A stretch of 64,000 bases of DNA, from positions 248,001 through 312,000 of the forward strand of contig NZ_JAMXBF010000009.1 in NCBI RefSeq assembly GCF_023823685.1. Direction: 5' to 3'. Positions 9,472-19,742 of this stretch are shown one piece after another (position 1 is the first letter of the stretch; every line of letters begins with the position of its first letter). The notes beneath the pieces are model-generated. The model had not been told where the DNA came from. It did no database searches and saw only the letters and a list, made by a program, of their open reading frames with translations. A program made the position numbers and the translations under genes. Source of the DNA: Pseudomonas subflava. GTDB taxonomy: Bacteria > Pseudomonadota > Gammaproteobacteria > Pseudomonadales > Pseudomonadaceae.

Positions 9472-9921
9472 ATGAGCAACGTACTTTCCCTGGCCCCCCT
9501 GTTCCGCCAGTCCGTCGGTTTCGACCGTTTCAACGATCTGTTCGAGTCGGCGCTGCGCAGCAGCGAGAGCGGCAGTTCCTACCCGCCCTATAACGTCGAG
9601 AAGCATGGCGACGATCAATACCGCATCGTAGTCGCGGCCGCCGGTTTCCGTGAAGAAGACCTCGAGCTGCAGGTCGAGCGCGGCGTGCTCACCGTCAGCG
9701 GTGGGAAGCGCGAGCGTGCGGGCGAAAGCGTCACCTACCTGCACCAGGGCATCGCCCAGCGCGGCTTCAAGCTGTCGTTGCGCCTGGCCGACCATATCGA
9801 GGTCAAGGCCGCCAACCTGGCCCATGGTCTGCTGAACATCGACCTGGTGCGCATCGTGCCGGAAGAGGCCAAGCCCAAGCGCATCCCCATCGGCGGCGAG
9901 AAGCCGGCGCTGGAAGGCTGA
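9472..9921 (+). CDS. ibpA: Small heat shock protein (Hsp20/IbpA family)
   Basis: ATP-independent holdase chaperone that binds unfolding proteins during heat stress. 149 residues with a short N-terminal arm, an alpha-crystallin domain (about residues 35-125, starting YPPYNVEKHGDDQYRIVVA) and a C-terminal tail with the IPI-type anchoring motif (KRIPIGGEK). The start ATG follows the SD caggag buried in the ROSE hairpin. Regulation is double: transcription from the sigma32 promoter and temperature-gated translation. Confidence 0.96.
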   Translation: MSNVLSLAPLFRQSVGFDRFNDLFESALRSSESGSSYPPYNVEKHGDDQYRIVVAAAGFREEDLELQVERGVLTVSGGKRERAGESVTYLHQGIAQRGFKLSLRLADHIEVKAANLAHGLLNIDLVRIVPEEAKPKRIPIGGEKPALEG

Positions 9922-9944
9922 TCGGCAGCAGTGAGGTAGAGAGA

Positions 9945-9973
9945 GAAGGGCGCCTGCGGGCGCCCTTCTTCTT
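9945..9973 (+). terminator. Rho-independent terminator after ibpA
   Basis: A perfect 10-base-pair stem GAAGGGCGCC / GGCGCCCTTC with a TGCG loop, followed by TTCTTT. It lies between the convergent ibpA and GGDEF-EAL genes. The left arm is also purine-rich, so it may act weakly in the other direction. Confidence 0.85.
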
Positions 9974-12883
9974 TCAGCGGTTGGCCAGCAACAGGTCGTG
10001 GAATTCCGACAGCGGCAGTGGCTTGCTGAACAGGTAACCCTGGTACTGGTGGCAGCCCTGCTGCAGGAGGAAGTCCAGCTGCTCCGGCTGCTCGACGCCC
10101 TCGGCGATCATCTGCAGGTTGAGGCTGCGCGCCATGGCGACGATGGCGCGAATGATCTCGGCGTCGTTGGGGTCGGTGGTGGCGTCGCGGACGAACGACT
10201 GGTCGATCTTCAGCACGTCCACCGGCAGGCGCTTGAGGTAGGTCAGCGAGCTGTAGCCGGTGCCGAAGTCATCCATGGCGAAGCTCAGGCCGAGCTTCTT
10301 CAGGCGGTGCATCTTGGCGATGGTGTCGTCCAGGTTCTGGATGACGATGCCTTCGGTGATTTCCAGCTTGAGCATGCTGGCCGGCAGCCGGCTCTGCTCG
10401 ACGCAGCGCTCCACCCGCTCGACGAAGTCGCTCTGGCGGAACTGTCGCGGGCTGATGTTGACGCACAGCTGGAAGGCGTCGCGCCGGACCAGGCCCTCCT
10501 GCAGCAGGCGCGAGCCGGCGTGGCAGGCCTCGCTGAGCACCCAGGCACCGACTTCGAGGATCAGGCCGCTCTCTTCCAGTACCTGGATGAACTGCGCCGG
10601 CGATTGTGGCCCGAGCGTGGGATGGCGCCAGCGCAGCAGGGCCTCGCTGCCGATCACGCTGCCGTCGCGAGCGTCGACCTGGGGCTGGAAATACAGCTCG
10701 AACTCGCCGCGCGCGAGGGCCATGCGCAGGTCGTTCTCCAGGCGCAGGCGCTCGCTGGCGGCGTCCTGCATGGCCTGGCGGAAGATCTGGATGGTGTTGC
10801 GCCCCGAGTCCTTGGCCCGGTACAGGGCGATGTCGGCACGCTTGAGCAGGTCGGTCGGGTTGTCGCCGTGGTCCGGCACCAGGGCGATGCCGATGCTCGG
10901 TGTCACCTGCAGGCGATGGCCGTCCAGCAGCATCGGCTCGGCCAGCAGGCGGCGCAGTTTTTCCGCCACCTGGCGCACCTGGCGGTTGACCTCGGTGCGG
11001 CTGCCGCCGAGGCCGGAGAGCAACACCACGAATTCGTCGCCGCCCAGCCGCGCCACGGTGTCCTCCAGGCGGACGCTGGCCTCCAGGCGCGCGGTGACCA
11101 GCTTCAGCACCGCGTCGCCGACCGGGTGGCCGAGCGAGTCGTTGATGTGCTTGAAGTGGTCGAGGTCGAGGAACAGCAGCGCGCCGTGCAGGGCATGGCG
11201 CTTGAGCAGGGCGATCTGCTGGGTCAGGCGATCCATCAGCAGCGCGCGGTTGGGCAGGTTGGTCAGCGGGTCGTGGTACGCGAGGTGGCGTACCTGGGCC
11301 TGGGCTTCCTTCAGCTCGCTGATATCGCGGGCGTTGAGCAGCAGGCAGGGCGTGTCGTTGAGCTCGATCGGCTCCACCGAGACCTCGACCAGGCGGATGC
11401 TGCCGTCGCGGTGCTTGCCGTGCATCTCGAGGTGGTAGGCACGGCCTTCGCTGAGGATCAGCTCGACCATGCGCGTGCGTTCTTCCGGGTAGGCCCAGAC
11501 GTCGAGTTCCTTGGAACTGCGGCCAATGACTTCGTCGGGGCGGTAACCGGTCAGGCGGCAGAAGCCCTCGTTGACCTCGATGTAGCGGCCGGTGTCGCGC
11601 TCGGTGATGGTGATGGCGTCCGGGCTGGAGTGGAAGGCCTTGGCGAACTTCTCCTGGCTGGCCTTGAGCGCGGCTTCGGCGGCCTGGCGTTCGGTGATGT
11701 CACGAAAGGTGGTGGTGATGCACAGCTGGCGGCCGACGCGGATGAAGCGGCTGGAAATCACGCAGGCCAGTTCACGGCCTTGCTGGGTGCGGAAGCGTGC
11801 TTCCTCGTTGCTCAGCCCCTGGTCGCGGCTGAGTTTGGCGAACAGCAGCTCGCGCTGGCGGCCGTCGACCCAGAAGCCCAGTTCCGGCGCGCTGCGCCCG
11901 ACGATTTCCGCCGGCTGCCAGCCGAAGGTCTGGCAGAAGCTCGGGTTGACCTCGATGAACACGCCGTCGCGGATGCGGGTGACGCAGATCGGGTCCGGGC
12001 TGGCCTGGAACAAGGTGACGAATTTTTCTTCCGAGGCGGCCAGGCGCTGTTCGCGCTGCACCCGCTCGGTGATGTCCATGAGGATGCCGGCCATGCGCAG
12101 CGGGGCGCCCTGCTTGTCGCGGTAGAGCTTGGCGGTGCTCTCCAGATAACGCATTTCGCCGCTGTCCAGGCGGGAGCGATAGGTCACCTGATACTGCCGT
12201 TGCACGCCCTCTATCGCGTCCCGGTAGGCCCGGCGCATGACGTTGCGATCTTCCTCCGGCACGTGCTGGAAGAAGTCGATGAATGCGCCGTGGTAAGGCT
12301 CGGCGGGTAGTCCGTGGAGGCTGGCGGCGCGTTCGGAGCCGTAGAGCATGTTGCTGGGGATGTGCCAGTCCCAGGTGCCGAGGTTGGCGGAAGCCAGCGC
12401 CAGGGTCAGGCGCTCCTGGCTGTCGCGCAGCGCCTGTTCCTGCTCCTGCTGCTCGGTGATCTCGCGGATCACGCCGAACACCTGCCGGCGGCCCTGGGCG
12501 TCGCGCTGCGGGCGGCCGCTGATCTCCAGCCAGTGCAGGCTGCCGTCGGGCCAGCGGATGCGATGGCGCAGGGCGTCGGCGACGGCGGTGCCCGCCAGCA
12601 TGCGGCGGAACACGTCTTGGACCATGGCGCGGTCTTCTTCGGGGATCAGCTCGATGTAGTCGACCTGCTGCTCCAGCGGGTGCTTCGGGTCCAGGCCGAA
12701 CAGGGCCTGGGCACCGCGCGACCAGTTGACCTTGCCGCTCTCGATGTCCCAGTACCAGGCGCCCAGATGCGCGCCGTTCAGCGCGGCGAGCAGGCGCGGA
12801 GCGTCCTGCCAGGTCTTCTCGAACTCGGCGGGGTCCAGGGCTGGGATGTAGGGGAAGGGCGGTTGCTTAGGAGGTTTGGACAT
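9974..12883 (-). CDS. Four-PAS GGDEF-EAL cyclic-di-GMP signalling protein
   Basis: 969 residues with no membrane segments, so probably cytoplasmic. Four PAS/PAC sensor domains occupy roughly residues 30-145, 155-280, 285-405 and 410-530, each ending in a PAC-like stretch such as VIREITEQQ or MDITERVQR. The diguanylate cyclase domain has an intact LGGDEF at about residue 613 and, five residues before it, an RLED inhibitory site for product binding. The EAL domain is also intact (EALLRW about 746, LEITE, DDFGTGYSS, KIDQSFV, AEGVE). It could therefore make and degrade c-di-GMP. The ligands of the PAS domains are unknown. It lies 114 bases downstream of the LysR gene on the same strand. Confidence 0.95.
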   Translation of the reverse strand: MSKPPKQPPFPYIPALDPAEFEKTWQDAPRLLAALNGAHLGAWYWDIESGKVNWSRGAQALFGLDPKHPLEQQVDYIELIPEEDRAMVQDVFRRMLAGTAVADALRHRIRWPDGSLHWLEISGRPQRDAQGRRQVFGVIREITEQQEQEQALRDSQERLTLALASANLGTWDWHIPSNMLYGSERAASLHGLPAEPYHGAFIDFFQHVPEEDRNVMRRAYRDAIEGVQRQYQVTYRSRLDSGEMRYLESTAKLYRDKQGAPLRMAGILMDITERVQREQRLAASEEKFVTLFQASPDPICVTRIRDGVFIEVNPSFCQTFGWQPAEIVGRSAPELGFWVDGRQRELLFAKLSRDQGLSNEEARFRTQQGRELACVISSRFIRVGRQLCITTTFRDITERQAAEAALKASQEKFAKAFHSSPDAITITERDTGRYIEVNEGFCRLTGYRPDEVIGRSSKELDVWAYPEERTRMVELILSEGRAYHLEMHGKHRDGSIRLVEVSVEPIELNDTPCLLLNARDISELKEAQAQVRHLAYHDPLTNLPNRALLMDRLTQQIALLKRHALHGALLFLDLDHFKHINDSLGHPVGDAVLKLVTARLEASVRLEDTVARLGGDEFVVLLSGLGGSRTEVNRQVRQVAEKLRRLLAEPMLLDGHRLQVTPSIGIALVPDHGDNPTDLLKRADIALYRAKDSGRNTIQIFRQAMQDAASERLRLENDLRMALARGEFELYFQPQVDARDGSVIGSEALLRWRHPTLGPQSPAQFIQVLEESGLILEVGAWVLSEACHAGSRLLQEGLVRRDAFQLCVNISPRQFRQSDFVERVERCVEQSRLPASMLKLEITEGIVIQNLDDTIAKMHRLKKLGLSFAMDDFGTGYSSLTYLKRLPVDVLKIDQSFVRDATTDPNDAEIIRAIVAMARSLNLQMIAEGVEQPEQLDFLLQQGCHQYQGYLFSKPLPLSEFHDLLLANR

Positions 12884-12997
12884 CGCGTTTCTCGTCCGGC
12901 GTTCGACACGACAGGCCGCCTGGGCGGAAGGAGCGTATTAGAGGCGTGCGAACGTCTTTCTTATCGTTATGCCGTCACGTTAGCCGCTGATCCCGCC

Positions 12998-13876
12998 TCA
13001 AGGCAAGCGACGTTGCTGATCGAGCAGGGCCATGAAGGCTTTGGCCGCGTTGGACAGGGTTCGTTCCTTGTGCAGGATGTAGCCGAGCCGGCGCTGCAGC
13101 TGGATGCCCGGCAGCGGCAGGCGCACCACCTGGTCATCGAGCATGGTGCGCGGCAGCACGCTCCAGGCGAGGCCGATGGAGACCATCATCTTGATCGTTT
13201 CCAGGTAATTGGTGCTCATGCCGATGTTGGGCGTCAGGCCCTGGGCGGCGAACAGGTTGTTGACGATGTGATGGGTGAAGGTGTTGCCACCGGGAAACAC
13301 CGCCGGATGTTGCGCCACGTCGGCCAGGGTCACGGCGCCGTTGCGCGCCAGCGGATGCTCGGGGGCGGCGACGAAGTCCAGCGGGTCGTCCCACACCGGC
13401 ACGGCGTGCACTGGCTCGCGGGTCTCCGGGGCCAGGGTGATCACCGCCAGCTCGGCGCGGCCGTGGAGGATCTCCTCGTAGGCCACCTCCGAGTCGAGGA
13501 ACTGGATATCCAGCGCCACCTGCGGATAGGCGCGGGTAAAGGCCCTGAGCAGGGGCGGCAGGCGGTGCAGACCGATATGGTGGCTGGTGGCGAGGGTCAG
13601 GCGGCCGGACACCTCGCCATTGAGGTTGGTCAGCGCGCGACGGGTGTCGTCCAGCACGTTGAGGATCTGGTAGGCCCGTGGCAGCAGCGCACGGCCGGCC
13701 TCGGTGAGGTTGACCTCGCGGCCCAGACGGTCGAACAGGCGTACGTCGAGCTGCTGCTCGAGGCCGGCGATGCGCTTGCTCACCGCCGGTTGCGTCAGGT
13801 GCAGGCGCTCGGCGGCCTCGGAAAAACTGCCGGCCTCGGCAATGGCGATGAAGGCGTTGAGGTTGGCCAGGTCCAT
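12998..13876 (-). CDS. LysR-family regulator divergent from leuC
   Basis: 292 residues: N-terminal winged HTH (FSEAAERLHLTQPAVSKRIA, residues 18-37) and effector-binding domain. It is divergent from the leuCDB operon, with 179 bases between the starts, and a perfect LysR-type operator (ATTCC-N5-GGAAT) lies in that space. This arrangement suggests it controls leucine biosynthesis, although the effector (perhaps alpha-isopropylmalate) is inferred. Sequence elements such as LHRLPPLLRAFTRAYP are also common in MetR/CysB-like LysR proteins, so a different target is possible. Confidence 0.88.
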   Translation of the reverse strand: MDLANLNAFIAIAEAGSFSEAAERLHLTQPAVSKRIAGLEQQLDVRLFDRLGREVNLTEAGRALLPRAYQILNVLDDTRRALTNLNGEVSGRLTLATSHHIGLHRLPPLLRAFTRAYPQVALDIQFLDSEVAYEEILHGRAELAVITLAPETREPVHAVPVWDDPLDFVAAPEHPLARNGAVTLADVAQHPAVFPGGNTFTHHIVNNLFAAQGLTPNIGMSTNYLETIKMMVSIGLAWSVLPRTMLDDQVVRLPLPGIQLQRRLGYILHKERTLSNAAKAFMALLDQQRRLP

Positions 13877-13925
13877 GGTGATCCAAGTCGTCTAGAAATT
13901 GCGATTGTTCTTTTTAGTGCATCAC

Positions 13926-13940
13926 ATTCCAGGCAGGAAT
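13926..13940. promoter_or_regulatory. Putative LysR-type operator between the LysR gene and leuC
   Basis: ATTCC-AGGCA-GGAAT is a perfect inverted repeat and contains the T-N11-A core of LysR binding sites (T13927, A13939). A further TGGAAT half-site follows at 13944-13949. The site lies about 50 bases from the LysR start and 115 from leuC, a usual position for an autoregulatory recognition site. Confidence 0.6.
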
Positions 13941-14055
13941 GCTTGGAATAAAAAATATGAATTGGAGTTATTCGAGCCGAATCCCTAGGATCGCCCCATC
14001 AGCAGAAGGGTTATAAGCCCTCAGCACGCACATGACCTGATCGAGGACATAGCAG

Positions 14056-15483
14056 ATGGCCGGCAAGACGCTCTACGACAAGCTCTGGGAAATGCACGAG
14101 GTGAAGCGCCGCGACGATGGCTCGTCGCTGATCTACATCGACCGTCACATCCTCCACGAGGTGACCTCGCCCCAGGCCTTCGAGGGCCTGCGTCTGGCCG
14201 GCCGCAAGCCGTGGCGCATCGACGCCAACATCGCCACGCCGGACCACAACGTGCCGACCACCCGTGCCGAACGCCAGGGCGGCCTCGAGGCGATCGCCGA
14301 TGAAGTCTCGCGCATCCAGGTGAAGACCCTGGACGAGAACTGCGACGACTTCGGCATCCTCGAATTCAAGATGAACGACGTGCGCCAGGGCATCGTCCAC
14401 GTGGTCGGCCCAGAGCAGGGCGCGACTCTGCCGGGCATGACCGTGGTCTGCGGCGACTCGCACACCTCCACCCATGGCGCCTTCGGCGCGCTGGCCCACG
14501 GCATCGGGACCTCCGAGGTCGAGCATGTGCTCGCCACCCAGTGCCTGGTGGCCAAGAAGATGAAGAACATGCAGGTGCGCGTCGAGGGCAAGCTGCCGTT
14601 CGGCGTCACCGCCAAGGACATCGTCCTCGCCGTGATCGGCAAGATCGGCACCGCCGGCGGCAACGGCCACGCCCTGGAGTTCGCCGGCAGCGCGATCCGC
14701 GACCTGTCCCTGGAAGGCCGTATGACCATCTGCAACATGTCCATCGAAGCCGGTGCCCGCGTCGGCCTGGTGGCGGTGGACGAGAAGACCATCGCCTACG
14801 TCGAAGGCCGCCCGTTCGCACCCAAGGGTGGCGACTGGGACAGGGCGGTCGCCCAGTGGCGCGGCCTGGTGTCCGACGAGGACGCGGTGTTCGACACCGT
14901 GGTCGAGCTCAAGGCCGAAGACATCAAGCCCCAGGTCAGCTGGGGCACCTCGCCGGAGATGGTCCTGTCCGTCGACCAGAACGTGCCGGACCCGGCCGTC
15001 GAGGCCGATCCGGTGAAGAAGGATTCGATCATCCGTGCACTGAAGTACATGGGCCTGACCGCCAACCAGGCGATCACCGACATCCAGCTGGATCGCGTGT
15101 TCATCGGTTCCTGCACCAACTCGCGCATCGAGGACCTGCGCGCCGCGGCCGAAGTGGCCAAGGGCCGCAAGGTCGCCGCGACCGTCAAGCAGGCGCTGGT
15201 GGTGCCGGGCTCCGGCCTGGTCAAGGCGCAGGCCGAGCAGGAAGGCCTGGACAAGATCTTCATCGAGGCCGGCTTCGAATGGCGTGATCCGGGCTGCTCC
15301 ATGTGCCTGGCGATGAACCCGGACAAGCTGGGCAACGGCGAGCATTGCGCCTCCACCTCCAACCGCAACTTCGAGGGCCGCCAGGGCGCCGGTGGCCGTA
15401 CCCACCTGGTCAGCCCGGCCATGGCTGCCGCGGCCGCGGTGACCGGCCGCTTTATCGACGTACGCGAATTGATGCAGGCCTGA
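14056..15483 (+). CDS. leuC: 3-isopropylmalate dehydratase large subunit
   Basis: With LeuD it isomerises 2-isopropylmalate to 3-isopropylmalate in leucine biosynthesis. 475 residues of the aconitase family. The [4Fe-4S] ligands are Cys353 (IGSCTNSR), Cys414 and Cys417 (GCSMC); substrate-binding motifs such as [12 protein letters not shown] are present. The start [12 protein letters not shown] is the family's usual start. It is the first gene of leuC-leuD-leuB; leuD follows after 11 bases. Confidence 0.98.
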   Translation: MAGKTLYDKLWEMHEVKRRDDGSSLIYIDRHILHEVTSPQAFEGLRLAGRKPWRIDANIATPDHNVPTTRAERQGGLEAIADEVSRIQVKTLDENCDDFGILEFKMNDVRQGIVHVVGPEQGATLPGMTVVCGDSHTSTHGAFGALAHGIGTSEVEHVLATQCLVAKKMKNMQVRVEGKLPFGVTAKDIVLAVIGKIGTAGGNGHALEFAGSAIRDLSLEGRMTICNMSIEAGARVGLVAVDEKTIAYVEGRPFAPKGGDWDRAVAQWRGLVSDEDAVFDTVVELKAEDIKPQVSWGTSPEMVLSVDQNVPDPAVEADPVKKDSIIRALKYMGLTANQAITDIQLDRVFIGSCTNSRIEDLRAAAEVAKGRKVAATVKQALVVPGSGLVKAQAEQEGLDKIFIEAGFEWRDPGCSMCLAMNPDKLGNGEHCASTSNRNFEGRQGAGGRTHLVSPAMAAAAAVTGRFIDVRELMQA

Positions 15484-15494
15484 GGAGCTAGACG

Positions 15495-16142
15495 ATGAAA
15501 GCCTTTACCCAACACACCGGCCTGGTCTGCCCGCTCGATCGCGCCAACGTCGACACCGATCAGATCATTCCCAAGCAGTTCCTCAAGTCGATCAAGCGCA
15601 CCGGCTTCGGCCCCAACCTGTTCGACGAGTGGCGTTATCTGGACGTGGGCCAGCCCAATCAGGACAACTCCAAGCGTCCGCTGAACCAGGACTTCGTCCT
15701 CAACTTCCCGCGCTACCAGGGCGCCAGCGTGCTGCTGGCCCGCGAGAACTTCGGTTGCGGCTCCTCCCGCGAGCACGCGCCCTGGGCGCTGGACGAATAC
15801 GGCTTCCGCACCGTGATCGCGCCGAGCTTCGCCGACATCTTCTTCAACAACAGCTTCAAGAACGGCCTGCTGCCGATCATCCTGAAGGACGAGGAAGTAG
15901 ACGAACTGTTCCAGCAGGCCGAGGCCACCGAGGGTTATCAGCTGACCGTCGACCTCGCCGCGCAGACCGTGACCCGGCCGGATGGCAAGCAATACGCCTT
16001 CGAGGTCGACGCCTTCCGCAAACACTGCCTGCTCAATGGCCTCGACGACATCGGTCTGACCCTGCAGGACCAGGAGGCGATCAAGGCCTTCGAGAACACC
16101 TACCGGCAGAGCAGCCCCTGGTTGTTCGGCGCGATCAAGTGA
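15495..16142 (+). CDS. leuD: 3-isopropylmalate dehydratase small subunit
   Basis: 215 residues, the swivelling domain that closes over LeuC's iron-sulphur cluster. It contains the family motifs [14 protein letters not shown] near the N-terminus and [14 protein letters not shown] in the middle. The ATG follows leuC by 11 bases with the ribosome binding site gagga. A GTAGGG-type repeat begins directly after the stop codon. Confidence 0.98.
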   Translation: MKAFTQHTGLVCPLDRANVDTDQIIPKQFLKSIKRTGFGPNLFDEWRYLDVGQPNQDNSKRPLNQDFVLNFPRYQGASVLLARENFGCGSSREHAPWALDEYGFRTVIAPSFADIFFNNSFKNGLLPIILKDEEVDELFQQAEATEGYQLTVDLAAQTVTRPDGKQYAFEVDAFRKHCLLNGLDDIGLTLQDQEAIKAFENTYRQSSPWLFGAIK

Positions 16143-16218
16143 TGTAGGGCGGAAAACCGCGCAGCGTTTTCCGCCACCGGATTCGGTGATAAGGCCTGCG
16201 GCCGTTATCCACCCTACA
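16143..16218. repeat. Small palindromic (REP/MITE-like) element between leuD and leuB
   Basis: A 76-base element bounded by inverted termini TGTAGGGCGGA and TCCACCCTACA. Inside are two hairpins: GGCGGAAAAC / GTTTTCCGCC (16149-16176) and GATAAGGCC / GGCCGTTATC with one bulged base. It starts at the base after the leuD stop and ends 17 bases before the leuB start. Such elements are dispersed in Pseudomonas genomes. Here it may stabilise or partly terminate the leuCD message. Confidence 0.75.
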
Positions 16219-16234
16219 GAAAATGAGGAATGCA

Positions 16235-17317
<1,083 letters not shown>

Positions 17318-17374
17318 TCTTTCCAGCCCCGTCGGGATTCGTCCGGCGGGCTGCTTATATAGGTGTAAGTCGTT

Positions 17375-18487
17375 ATGAAACGTGTAGGTCTGATCGGTTG
17401 GCGCGGTATGGTCGGTTCCGTGCTCATGCAGCGCATGCTGGAAGAGCGTGACTTCGACCTGATCGAGCCGGTGTTCTTCACCACTTCCAACGTCGGTGGC
17501 CAAGGCCCGGCGATTGGCAAGGACGTCGCCCCGCTGAAGGATGCCTACAGCATCGACGAGCTGAAGACCCTCGACGTGATCCTGACCTGCCAGGGCGGCG
17601 ACTACACCAGCGAAGTCTTCCCCAAGCTGCGTGAAGCCGGCTGGAACGGCTACTGGATCGACGCGGCCTCCAGCCTGCGCATGGCCGATGATTCGGTGAT
17701 CGTGCTGGACCCGGTCAACCGCCGGGTGATCGACCAGTCGCTGGACGCCGGCACCAAGAACTACATCGGTGGCAACTGCACCGTCAGCCTGATGCTGATG
17801 GCCCTGGGCGGCCTGTACGAGGCCGGTCTGGTCGAGTGGATGAGCGCCATGACCTACCAGGCGGCCTCCGGTGCCGGCGCGCAGAACATGCGCGAGCTGA
17901 TCAAGCAGATGGGCGCGATCAATGCCTCCGTGGCCAACGAGCTAGCCGACCCGGCCAGCGCCATCCTCGACATCGACCGCAAGGTCGCCGAGGCCATGCG
18001 CGGTGACGCCTTCCCGGTCGACAACTTCGGCGTGCCGCTGGCCGGCAGTCTGATCCCCTACATCGACAAGGAGCTGCCGAACGGACAGAGCCGCGAAGAA
18101 TGGAAGGGCCAGGCCGAAACCAACAAGATCCTTGGCCGTTTCAAGAACCCGATCCCCGTGGACGGCCTGTGTGTACGCATCGGTGCCATGCGCTGCCACA
18201 GCCAGGCGCTGACCATCAAGCTGAACAAGGACGTGCCGATGACCGACATCGAGGGCCTGATCAGCCAGCACAATCCCTGGGTCAAGCTGGTGCCGAACAC
18301 CCGCGAGGCGAGCATTCGCGACCTCGGCCCGACCGCCGTCACCGGCACCCTGAGCGTACCGGTCGGTCGCCTGCGCAAACTCAACATGGGAACCCAGTAC
18401 CTCGGCGCCTTCACTGTCGGCGACCAGCTGCTGTGGGGCGCGGCCGAACCGCTGCGCCGCATGCTGCGGATTCTGCTGGAGCGCTGA
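17375..18487 (+). CDS. asd: Aspartate-semialdehyde dehydrogenase
   Basis: NADPH-dependent reduction of aspartyl phosphate to aspartate semialdehyde, the branch point to lysine/diaminopimelate, threonine and methionine, and so required for peptidoglycan. 370 residues. The nucleotide-binding start is [18 protein letters not shown]; the catalytic Cys135 lies in [10 protein letters not shown] and His275 in MRCHSQALT. It lies 57 bases after leuB and ends in its own terminator. Confidence 0.98.
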   Translation: MKRVGLIGWRGMVGSVLMQRMLEERDFDLIEPVFFTTSNVGGQGPAIGKDVAPLKDAYSIDELKTLDVILTCQGGDYTSEVFPKLREAGWNGYWIDAASSLRMADDSVIVLDPVNRRVIDQSLDAGTKNYIGGNCTVSLMLMALGGLYEAGLVEWMSAMTYQAASGAGAQNMRELIKQMGAINASVANELADPASAILDIDRKVAEAMRGDAFPVDNFGVPLAGSLIPYIDKELPNGQSREEWKGQAETNKILGRFKNPIPVDGLCVRIGAMRCHSQALTIKLNKDVPMTDIEGLISQHNPWVKLVPNTREASIRDLGPTAVTGTLSVPVGRLRKLNMGTQYLGAFTVGDQLLWGAAEPLRRMLRILLER

Positions 18488-18505
18488 TCGCCGCCGGGAT
18501 ACCCG

Positions 18506-18535
18506 AGGCCGGTCCATGACCGGCCTTTTTATTTT
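18506..18535 (+). terminator. Rho-independent terminator after asd
   Basis: A 9-base-pair stem AGGCCGGTC / GACCGGCCT with a CAT loop, followed by TTTTTATTTT. It separates asd from its paralogue. Confidence 0.92.
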
Positions 18536-18582
18536 GCGCAGCGGCCGGTTAGAGTGCCGCCATCTTTCTCCGGGGTTTTCCG

Positions 18583-19587
18583 ATGTCCAAGACTTTCGAT
18601 ATCGCCGTGATCGGCGCCACCGGCGCCGTTGGCGAGACGCTGGTGCAACTGCTGGAGGAGCGCGATTTCCCGGTCGGCCATCTGTATCTGCTGGCCGGTG
18701 ACGACTCGGCGGGCCAGGCCGTGGCGTTCCGCGGCAAAAACCTGCGGGTGCGCGCGCTGTCCGGTTTCGACTTCGCGCAAGTGCAGCTGGCATTTTTCGC
18801 GGCCGGCGAGGCGGTCAGCCGCCAGTACGCAGTGCAGGCTCATTCGCAGGGCTGCTCGGTGATCGATCTGAGCGGTGCCCTCGAGCAAGCGCTGCCCGTA
18901 GTGCCCGAAGCCAATGCCCAGGCCCTGGCCGGGCTGAGCGCGCCCTACCTGCTGGCGAGTCCGGCGCCAGCCGCCACCACCCTGGCTGCCGTGCTCGCAC
19001 CGCTGCGTTCGGTACTCACGCTGCGCCGGGTCGGGCTCAACGCCATTCTCGCCGTGTCCAGCCTGGGGCGCGCCGGGATCACCGAGCTGGCGCGGCAGAC
19101 CACCGAGCTGCTCAACATGCGCCCATTGGAGCCGCAGCTGTTCGATCGTCAGGTCGCCTTCAATGTCTTGGGGCGGGTCGGGGAGGAAGCTGAAGGCGGT
19201 CATGCCGCCCTCGAGCTGCGCATCGCCCGGGAGCTGAAAAGCGTGCTGGGCGTCAACGGATTGAAAGTGTCGGTGAACTGTAGTCTCGCGCCGGTATTCT
19301 TCGGCGACAGCCTTGCCGTCTGCGTGGAGGCGACTGAGCCGGTCGAGCTCGACAAGGTCGCCGGTCTACTCGATCGACAGGCCGGCATTGAACGGGTGGA
19401 GGAGGGCGATTATCCGACCGTCGTCGGCGACGCGGTGGGGCAGGACGAGCTGTATGTTGGGCGACTGCGTGTCGGGCTGGACGATCCGGCGGAGCTCAAT
19501 TTGTGGATTGCGTCAGATAATGTGCGAAAAGGCTCTTCGCTCAATGCTGTGCAAATTGGTGAGTTGTTGATAAAACACTATCTGTAA
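18583..19587 (+). CDS. usg: Asd paralogue (Usg-like), probably not an active dehydrogenase
   Basis: 334 residues with the Asd fold: an N-terminal Rossmann domain (IAVIGATGAVGETLVQLLEE) and a C-terminal dimerisation/substrate domain. Where active Asd has N-Cys-T it reads LASPAPAATTLAAV, so the catalytic cysteine is missing. This matches the Usg family found beside asd or truA in many proteobacteria, whose function is not established. It follows asd by 95 bases but is separated by a terminator, so it probably has its own promoter. Confidence 0.85.
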   Translation: MSKTFDIAVIGATGAVGETLVQLLEERDFPVGHLYLLAGDDSAGQAVAFRGKNLRVRALSGFDFAQVQLAFFAAGEAVSRQYAVQAHSQGCSVIDLSGALEQALPVVPEANAQALAGLSAPYLLASPAPAATTLAAVLAPLRSVLTLRRVGLNAILAVSSLGRAGITELARQTTELLNMRPLEPQLFDRQVAFNVLGRVGEEAEGGHAALELRIARELKSVLGVNGLKVSVNCSLAPVFFGDSLAVCVEATEPVELDKVAGLLDRQAGIERVEEGDYPTVVGDAVGQDELYVGRLRVGLDDPAELNLWIASDNVRKGSSLNAVQIGELLIKHYL

Positions 19588-19643
19588 AAGATACTTAGCC
19601 CCAAATTTGAAGATTTATTCTAGCTTGGCAATACTGGTTTGGT

Positions 19644-19690
19644 AGTCCGCTGGCGGGGAGTCGCCTCACGGCGAGCATAGGCAGCGGACT
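19644..19690. repeat. Nested inverted repeat between usg and fimV
   Basis: The outer arms AGTCCGCTG (19644-19652) and CAGCGGACT (19682-19690) form a perfect 9-base-pair stem. Inside it is a second hairpin TCGCC-TCAC-GGCGA (19661-19674). No T-run follows, so it is not a standard terminator. It lies about 50 bases before fimV and could be a structured leader or an operator. Confidence 0.55.
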
Positions 19691-19742
19691 TCAAAATCCT
19701 CTCGGTACGTCGAGAAAAAAAGATAAAACAAGGGATTACGCT

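Noticed and set aside
17324..17356. Hairpin-like sequence after leuB as a terminator
   Set aside because: The arms match only partly and a T-run is absent.
19640..19720. Possible tRNA-Sec/Leu-like fragment (GCGGACTTCAAAATCC) upstream of fimV
   Set aside because: The sequence around it does not form an anticodon stem, acceptor stem or T-arm; resemblance is limited to the loop. The real structure is a nested inverted repeat.
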